This document shows, piece by piece, positions 23,701-32,700 of a stretch of DNA of 64,000 nt (positions are counted from its first letter, which is position 1; the number at the start of each line of letters is the position of its first letter). Position numbers and translations under genes: made by a program. Origin of the DNA: Anthopleura xanthogrammica (taxonomy: Eukaryota > Cnidaria > Anthozoa > Actiniaria > Actiniidae); NCBI GenBank assembly GCA_964019055.1, contig OZ025209.1:8671071-8735070 (forward strand), in the 5' to 3' direction. A model generated the notes under the pieces. That model saw nothing but the letters and a program-made list of their open reading frames with translations. It was not told the DNA's origin and did no database searches.

Positions 23701-26700
23701 TGAAAGTTCCATCCGATTAGAGTAATAGTTACACTCGACCCCAGGCTCTTCCTCAACTCTGACACTATTGATGATGCGGTTGACGCACATTTTATGTTAT
23801 GCGTATAAAAAAATACGTAAAATGTTTTGATGCTCCTTTGCATCTCATTTACTAAATCTTGAACATCTATCTCTTCTTTAGAAAAACATTATGAACATCT
23901 AATCATATAAAACGACAGAAACAACATTTTTCTTGAAAAATTTAATATTTATCATTTGCTGGGGTTCAAAAGGCATATTTGCTCTAATTGTTTTGGCATT
24001 GAAAATAAAAAAAAACAAGAATTGCTCGTGGTGGTGATCTTTAGGAAGGTCTCATCTACCAAGCTGGTAGTTTTCAGCCCAAGAGGTGCGTTGGACACGG
24101 TAGACATTTTGATCAAAGAAACAGTAATTATCAATGCTAAATTTCTGAATATTTGGAAACATGAATGTTAAACCTATTTTATGCGAAAGCTAAAAAGTTT
24201 TCAGAATGTTTTGCTTTCCTATGTATTGCTAATGCATGAAAATTAATGCTCAAAAAATTTCATTGCTAAAGACAAAGGCTAAACATGAAAAATAGTGACA
24301 TAATTTTACCTTAAAAACAGGTAAAAAATTATTTTGCTAATTTCCCTTATTCATATTCAACGAACTTCAAACTCTTCCTAAAAATCACAAATTCATTTTT
24401 TCCAGAAACTAACCATACCATTAATATTGTACTTTTATTGGGATCCTCTAACCACCATACAAGTTTCAAGCCATTTAAACGAGTTTGATTTTTTACCATC
24501 CGCCGAATGTTTCTCGAATCTTACAGTCAAGGCTTCATATTGACCAACTGAAAAAAATATTTTTCATTTCACCTGGAACCGAAAGACTAATCACTTTTTG
24601 CATTATAGCCTGTTTTTCATTGATGATTATAAACATATTTCTTTGTATTTTGGCGCTTGGTGCCAGTTTCGAAAGAACAAAGATGTTCAGTCAGACTCTT
24701 GACACCTGCAACTTAAACAGAGTCAACCATGATGTTGATAAAATAGGTTTAGAGAAGTAACACTTACTTTTGGGGTGGCCACAGGCAATCCCTGCATAGC
24801 CTTTGCTGCCATGGGGAGTCTTATTGAATGTAAACCCCTTACAATCAAAGATGGATAGTTCTTCACCAGTGCAGTTTTCAATCTGTACCAAGGTATCGGT
24901 TCCTGCTGTGTTGGAAGGAAATATGGAACCTTCTGGTGCTGCTGTTGCATTGGGAAGACCCAGCATTCGACAGACAATGTTCGCTGATTGGATGGTCCAT
25001 CCGCTGCTGTAAGAAACTTGACCCCAGACACCATAAATAAAGACTTCTACTCGACCTGTTGAGTTACTGTTGCTGCCTCGAATCCTGACAGAAACTGAAA
25101 AGCAGAGAAGTCATCAGACTCCAAAATTGCTTAAACTCTTAGGGGCCGTTTCCATGGTTCCTAACAGACTTACGGAGACGCTGGAGCTTCTCTTCCACGT
25201 ATTTTTAGTGTTTATCGTCTTATTCTTATTCCTATTTCTTTTTTTGCTGGGGGCTACCTCGCCGGGACCTTTCGAGTCCGTTAGTTGTCCCCTCACTTAG
25301 ATTAACTGTTTAAATGTTGTATTTATCACCTTTTTTACTTGTTATAATTCGTTATTCTAAGTGGAAGCCTCTAAATAAATAATGAATAAATAAATAAACA
25401 TGGGGAAAAGTTGTCCCTATTACCAGGGTTAGCCTCCTCCCAGGGTAAATCAAGGTCGAGTGTTAACATGAAATATTTTTACATGCCTCGGCTAGGAGGG
25501 TTACCCTGCTGGTAGGGTTACCCTCTTTGCGAAAAGGGGTTACCCTTGTACCCGGAACAACTTTTCTTCGTGTAAACACATTGTCCCTAGGTACCGAGAC
25601 AAAACCCCAGCAAACCAATATTTGACCCGAAGTCGATAGGGACAACGTTTTTCATATAAATGCTCGGTATAGTTGGCTCGGGCAAGAGGGTTTCCCTGCT
25701 AACAGGGACTACAACGTTTTGCCCTTGTAAACGGCTCCTTAGTGACCTATTATTGGAATCAGATGATGTGAACTTAAGCTTGCATTATTTGTGGAAATTA
25801 AATAATTTCGAGAACGAAAATCTTAACCGCCAACCAGTTGGCTCATGGTTGAGTATAGGACTGTTGTGTCCCGGGGGAGGTCATGGATTCAATCCCCGGC
25901 CGAACCAATACTGACTCGGGATCTTAAAGTAACTAAGAAGGTACTACTTTCAAGCGGCTTGGATGACCATTTTAAATGCCGGTCCCGTCATCACTAACCA
26001 ATATCTGCGCGAGGGAACGTAAAAGAACCACCAAAGTTAAAACCTTGAAGCGCCCTCGGTATCTACACTTCATACTAACCACCTCTCATCTGAGCGTTAT
26101 ATCAATTACAAATCATAGAACATCTGACAAATTAAGCTTTGCGTTATATACCTTGTACTACGCCATTTTTAATCGAGTCAATGTATAGACCTTTTAGCTT
26201 GGACGTAATGTTTCTCAATTCAGACCACTTGTAATTCCTCATAGTACGGATTCTTTTCTTAATGGGTGCACATGAGAAGACACATGAATATTGATACACC
26301 TCAAGCAAAGCATCTCAAGAGAATGACACGGGGTTTGAAATGGGAAAACATTACGCCCAAATTAAGCTAAAATATTAGAGATCTTTCTAGCAATGAGAAC
26401 AGGTTATTGTTACTCACGACATGTGGGGATCGATCTGAGTTTTCCTTGTACGCATGTCATCACTCTAGACCCCAAAATAAAATATCCCGGATGACAAGTC
26501 ACGTGACAGGTAGCAATTGTGCACGTGACATTTCCATTTTGGATCTCCCACGAGGAACCACATGCTGACAATTGATGAAAATGAGATTAGATTATGAAGA
26601 TGGGAACTTAAAGACGGTGCCTACTATTGTTGACGCGCACACGTACTGCGCATGTACATCGAGTGATTTTAAAATATATTACTCGAAGGTTCACTAAAAA

Positions 26701-29700
26701 TAGCGTTTATCTTCAATAAAATATTAAGCACATGATTTTACGTAACAGGCAGTCCTGTTCAAGAGAATCATAAGCTTTTATAGCAATTTAGGACATATGT
26801 GATTCATAGTTCTGCATGGCTACAGCTTACAACGGTATCTCTAGATCTAACCAATTTATTCAATGGAACTGGGAATAAAAGCAACAGACAATGTTCGCTG
26901 ATTGAATGGTCCATCCGCTACTGTAAGACACTTTGTACCACTGTCCATCAACAAACACTTCTACTCGACCCATAGAGTTATTCTTGTCACCTACAATCTT
27001 GACTGACACTGGAAAGAAAAAGTACCAAGTATTGACACTAGCTAGATACCTGAAACCTGTAATTACAAATAGTCATTTGAAAAAAAGTTGTCACTGACCG
27101 GCTCCGCGACTACGCAACTGAACCGAAACGGAGTATGGGTAGAAATCACCGAAGCGCTTAATTATTCGCTCTGAAGTAGTTGTTTTTGCTTACTGATGAG
27201 ATAACACAAGCAGCAACCCTTTCAACGTTTGTCTTCGGGTTTTGCGAAAGGAAGACAAAAGTCTACATGACTAATATTCAGTCAAAGATGTTCCCAATTT
27301 TGAAACTGTTAAGTCACTAGATAACGCATCTGAAAGTGAAAATCAAGAGCTTGTAGAATTAAAAAAAAAAGATAATTTCTGACAAATACTGAAATGTTGT
27401 TGTTATTAAGTGACTAGCTGTAATGTTCAGTTTTAAAAACAAATAATTTTTGTAAAATAGATTACAAATAAAGTTGCCAGAAATTGATATCGTGAAAATG
27501 AACGTACGTTATACTTTATTAAAGGTATGGAATTAACATTAAAAGAAATTAACACGACTTAAATTAACGCGATTTTTTTAAATTCGCGTTAATTTCATGG
27601 AGGTTTAATTTCCTATAATAAGGTATTTCTATACTTTTTATTCGAGCGACGGAGTTGAAGCGGCGGAATTTGCGGAAGCCTAGATTATTTCTAGCCATTG
27701 TTGTTGTTGTTCTTTTTGCTATTGTTGTTTTTCCTTCTTCTTCTTCTTCTTCTTGTCACTGTCACTGTCACTGTCACTGTCACTGTCACTGTCACTGTCA
27801 CTGTCACTGTCACTGTCACTGTCACTGTCACTGTCACTGTCACTGTCACTGTCACTGTCACTGTCACTGTCACTGTCACTGTCACTGTCACTGTCACTGT
27901 CACTGTCACTGTCACTGTCGCTGTCACTGTCGCTGTCGCTCATCATTATCATTCCTATCATATAATTATAGTGCATGATGGAGAGTGACTTGTTTCCTAC
28001 TCACAGCACTTTGGAAACACACCAGCCCACTGGACTCCATCTAGGCATGTCAACACTGTAGACCCAAAACTGAAATATCCCGGATGACAGATCACGTGAC
28101 AGGTATGAACGGAACAGTTCAGTTTTCCATTCTGGATCTTTAACCCTAAGCAGCTGGACACTAAAGAGAAGGAAAAAGTTCAGACGTAGCAGCCATGCTG
28201 GTGTACATAAAAACTGATACTTAATAGACAATCTGGCTTACGAGTGTCAATGGAAATATTATGGATTAGCGAAAATGGTTGAAGCCTCAAATTGGACTCC
28301 ACGTTCATTTTACAACGGATCAGACCGCTTACTTTATTTCAGCCGAATTTGACATTGCGTACGCTACATAAGCGGTATACCATCATGAAAGCGTAAATGA
28401 GTACACTGTTCTACACATACTAGACAACAGTCGTCAAATGACGTCACACGCATGCGCACTGAACAGTTTACTTATTTACACTTCCTTATACAACCATACA
28501 TGTCCCAATGTACTTGCTTTGTTGCTTTGTTAATCAAGTGGCAAATTATTCGGTGTACTTGAAATCTACCCATTTATAATGTCTTTTTCAGTATACCTTT
28601 TTGCTGTTTCAAGGCCGTATATTCCACTGTAAACTGAGTTTGATATAAACCAGTTATGACATACTTCAGCCATATATTTCGGCTACTGGAAATCATTGAT
28701 GAAAAACCTCTAGATAATGTCTTGGAAGAACTGCTTGGTGAAGCACCATCATAAGCCAGAAGAGGTTCACGAAAGGCAAGGTCACCGTAGCGATTACGAA
28801 GAACTAAGTTGATGGAATAACCATCAGGTGCTGTCAGTAGCCAATCACATTGCTTCCATCTTTTATATATATCAAGATAGCCATCGGTTCGTTGCGTGAC
28901 ATTTACTTTCATGCTATTTTTAGACCTCCATATGTTACATCTCGGGCAACATGAAGCAGCTGCAAGAATAAAGGATCAAACAAAACACTCATTCCAAAAG
29001 ATATCATCATTGAAAATACAGCCAATCAAATTGCAGGAAAACCATTGTATATTTAGTAAATAAACCCCTTCTGGCGGCTGGGATATCGGCTGATAATCCG
29101 AGGATGAGAAATGGTTCGAAAAAAGAACATTTGGCCGAGAAGCGAAGTTTGAACATGTTTGAGCGAATATTGACTGATTAACAGGCTTTAAACAAATCGT
29201 GAAAATAAGACAGAATGTATACGTACGGTTGTCCTCAAACGCCATACATCCTCGCTTATTTTTGCGACTTTTAAGCTTGCCACTCAGATCAGTATACGTT
29301 TTCATCCAAACATGCTCAAACTCGGTACTAGTACTAATATTAGTATGATCTTTTTTTGCGTGTGATGAGGATTAATATTTGCACTAGTCCCTAGTCCCTT
29401 CTTCAATCTCGGAACGGCTATTGTAATGGAATTGTAATGCAGATTAGTCACGTGGTTACTGAGAGGGAAAACAACTTCAAATCAGCAGATTTCAACTGCT
29501 TTATTAATATCATTTTAATTTTTTCCAGTAAATATATGTTAACATATTTCTGATAAATAAAATACTCGAATTTGGACTGCTTTGGTCACTAGTTTAGAAA
29601 ATAACGTCTTCTAAAATGTCCTTACTCGATTTTGAAGCAATATTTGGCATGAAAATAAATCTTTAGCTATAGGATGAGCCGATCTTTTAAAAATCTTTTC

Positions 29701-32700
29701 TTCCAATGTTTGCCCCCTGGAAGACCGCATGGCTAATTTACATTACAATTTATGGAAACCATCATCAGACTATCGTGAATGACAATTAATTAGCGGAAGT
29801 AAATCTAAGGGATAAGGGAGCATTCATTTTTTAGGAGGGGGGGGGGGGGGGGCGGAGGAATTAGAGGAATCAAATAGAAAAAAATGCTAGCCCCCATGGT
29901 AAGGAATTGAATATTTCGATAACCCCCCCCACTTCCAAATATAAAAATTTTCTAGCCCCCCCCCCCCCCCCCCCCCCTCCAGAAAAAGACTAAAAAAAAA
30001 CAAAAAAAAAAACACTGTATTTTTATTCATGACCCCCCCTGGTTCAACATTCAAAAAAAATGTGACCCCCCTTTTTATCTAGTAATTTTTAATGACCCCC
30101 CCCTAATTCCTCCGGCCCCCCCTCCCTCCTAAAAAATGAATGCTCCCTAACACAGGTTATTCAAAAATGAATTGTCAAACCTCCGTTATAAGAAATATCT
30201 GATATTTGTGAATGAAAAATCGCCGAAAATCCTAAAACAATCATTCAAATATTACCTACGGCTTTAGACAAAAATCATAAGGAATTCGAAAGTCACCACA
30301 TTTAACTTAAATTAACGACAAATTTGTGGATGAAAACTCAACAGTTTACGGGAAATCTTACTGAAACTACGTACGAACTGAAGGGCGGTAGTGAAATAAA
30401 GATAATTTATTTACGTAAACCATCGATTTATATAAGTACGGAAGCTTCTAGGGGACATGCGAGATGCGAGTTGTTTAAAATGCAAGATGCGACTTCATTA
30501 AAATGCAAGACGGACTTCATTAAAATGCAAGATGCGACTTCATTAAAATGCAAGATGCGACTTCATTAAAATGCAAGATGCGACTTCATTAAAATGCAAG
30601 ACGGACTTCATTAAAATGCAAGATGCGACTTGATTAAAATGCAAGATGCGACTTCATTAAAATGCAAGATGCGACTTCATTAAAATGCAAGATGCGACTT
30701 CATTAAAATGCAAGATGCGACTTCATTAAAATGCAAGATGCGACTTCATTAAAATGCAAGATGCGACTTCATTAAAATGCAAGATGCGACTTCATTAAAA
30801 TGCAAGACGGACTTCATTAAAATGCAAGATGCGACTTGATTAAAATGCAAGATGCGACTTCATTAAAATGCAAGATGCGACTTCATTAAAATGCAAGATG
30901 CAACTTCATTAAAATGCAAGATGCGACTTCATTAAAATGCAAGATGCGACTTCATTAAAATGCAAGACGGACTTCATTAAAATGCAAGATGCGACTTCAT
31001 TAAAATGCAAGATGCGACTTCATTAAAATGCAAGATGCGACTTGATTATCTCATTTCGGGACATCGTTCTGTGTTCAATAGCGTTCCTACGGAAGCTTAC
31101 GGAAGCTTCTAGGGGACATGCGAGATGTACGGAAGCTTCTAGGGGACATGCGAGATGCGAGTTGATTAAAATGCAAGATGCGAGTTGATTTAAAGTGCGA
31201 GATGCGAGTTGGTTAAAATGCGAGATGCGAGTTGATTAAAATGCGAGATGCGAGTTGATTAAAATGCGAGATGCGAGTTGATTAAAATGCGAGATGCGAG
31301 TTGATTAAAATGCAAGATGCGAGTTGATTTAAAATGCGAGATGCGAGTTGGTTAAAATGTGAGATTTACTCAATTTTATCCTTCAAAAAAGGCCCGCGGA
31401 GAACGGGAGACTTTGGAGGGGGGGGGGGGGGGGGGGGTGAGGAGGGGGACCATAGAATTTCCGTACTTTTTCCCTTTTGCATATTAGTCTCTCATACTTT
31501 CCAATCTTAGACCTCCCCCCTTTTTAGGGTGCTCCGCGGTCTTTGTCAAAATTAAAGCTGCTTTACCAAGAGAAAACGTTCGGAATTTCAGTTGTTGAGA
31601 TAACAACTATTGTCAGGTCTGTAAGCAAGAAGATCGTGCACGTTGGAGTAAATCAAAACAGATTTTCTATATGCCCTTCTTTGTTGCAGAGATATCAAAA
31701 GTTTTCCAAATATGCAACTGATTACAAACTGATGACCTCATAAGGCCATAAATCATAAAATAAAGAATATCTCTGTAAAAATAAGACTAAAATTAATGAC
31801 CCATAATAATACCGGGCCTAAACATCATTTTTTGTGCTTCTTGTTGTTGCCATATCAACACTTCTAGGTCCCAGGCCTCTCAAAAATGATAAATAATAAA
31901 ATGATAAAAAATAAAAAAACAAGCGTTGGTTTGTTGGTTTGGTTGGTTTGACTCAAAAATAAGTGAAATCATAGCTGTCGTAAATTGGAACAAAGTTAAG
32001 CATTATTTTTGAAAACGTTGAAAAAGTCAGTTTATCAAGTCATTTTGAAAATTGAAAATTGACATATATCTTCCCACTCCCCTAACGTAGGGTAAAACCA
32101 TGCCTAACTTTTTTCCTATTCATGTTAGCTATAATTTCGCTTATTTTTGAGTCAAACCGACCAAATGCACGCTTGTTTTTTTATTTTTTTTAATGAAATA
32201 TATATCGTCATAACTTACGCATGCAAGCGTGGTGACGTCATCACACATCAGAAAACTATTCATTTTACAAATTCGTTTTATCATTAGCTTAAAACTTTCG
32301 GAAAACCTCTTAGAGATTCTTAAATCCTTTCCATAGCAACCGTGAGTGGTAAATAGGTAAGACCCCCTTAACAGTGCCAATGAAATAGAGGGAAAATGTT
32401 TGTAATTTTATCTTGTTTCAATGGCCGCTATCTAAAACTTTGCTCATGTGTCTGTTTGAACCAGTACATTAATTATGTGAAGTTTTGATCATTCTAGACT
32501 CATTTTTACAGAAATACTCGTTAATATATACTGTTTAGAAAAATTGGAAACTGCATAGCGAATTACAGGCGATTGTTGAACAGCTGGGTAACTGAAATCA
32601 CGATTATTTGGGATGAAGTATTATATATGGGATATCCATCATTACATTAAAAACTATATGGAATTTCTCACGTCGTCGGTGTTCAAAACAACATCTGTCA

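Noticed and set aside
26880..27008. Fourth functional SRCR exon
   Set aside because: No donor site, over half of the domain missing and an early stop after divergence, so I annotated it as a pseudo-exon.
27655..27988. Open reading frames of Ser-Asp, Thr-Val or Cys-His dipeptide repeats on both strands
   Set aside because: All frames are open because the DNA is a hexamer microsatellite. The stretch lies in an intron.
28976..29305. 109-codon minus-strand frame upstream of the CUB exon
   Set aside because: It has no domain and no phase-compatible splice sites, and lies in the first intron.
30440..31370. Regular ~23-base repeats suggestive of a CRISPR array
   Set aside because: Units are directly adjacent with no unique spacers and lie in a eukaryotic intron. 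It is a minisatellite.
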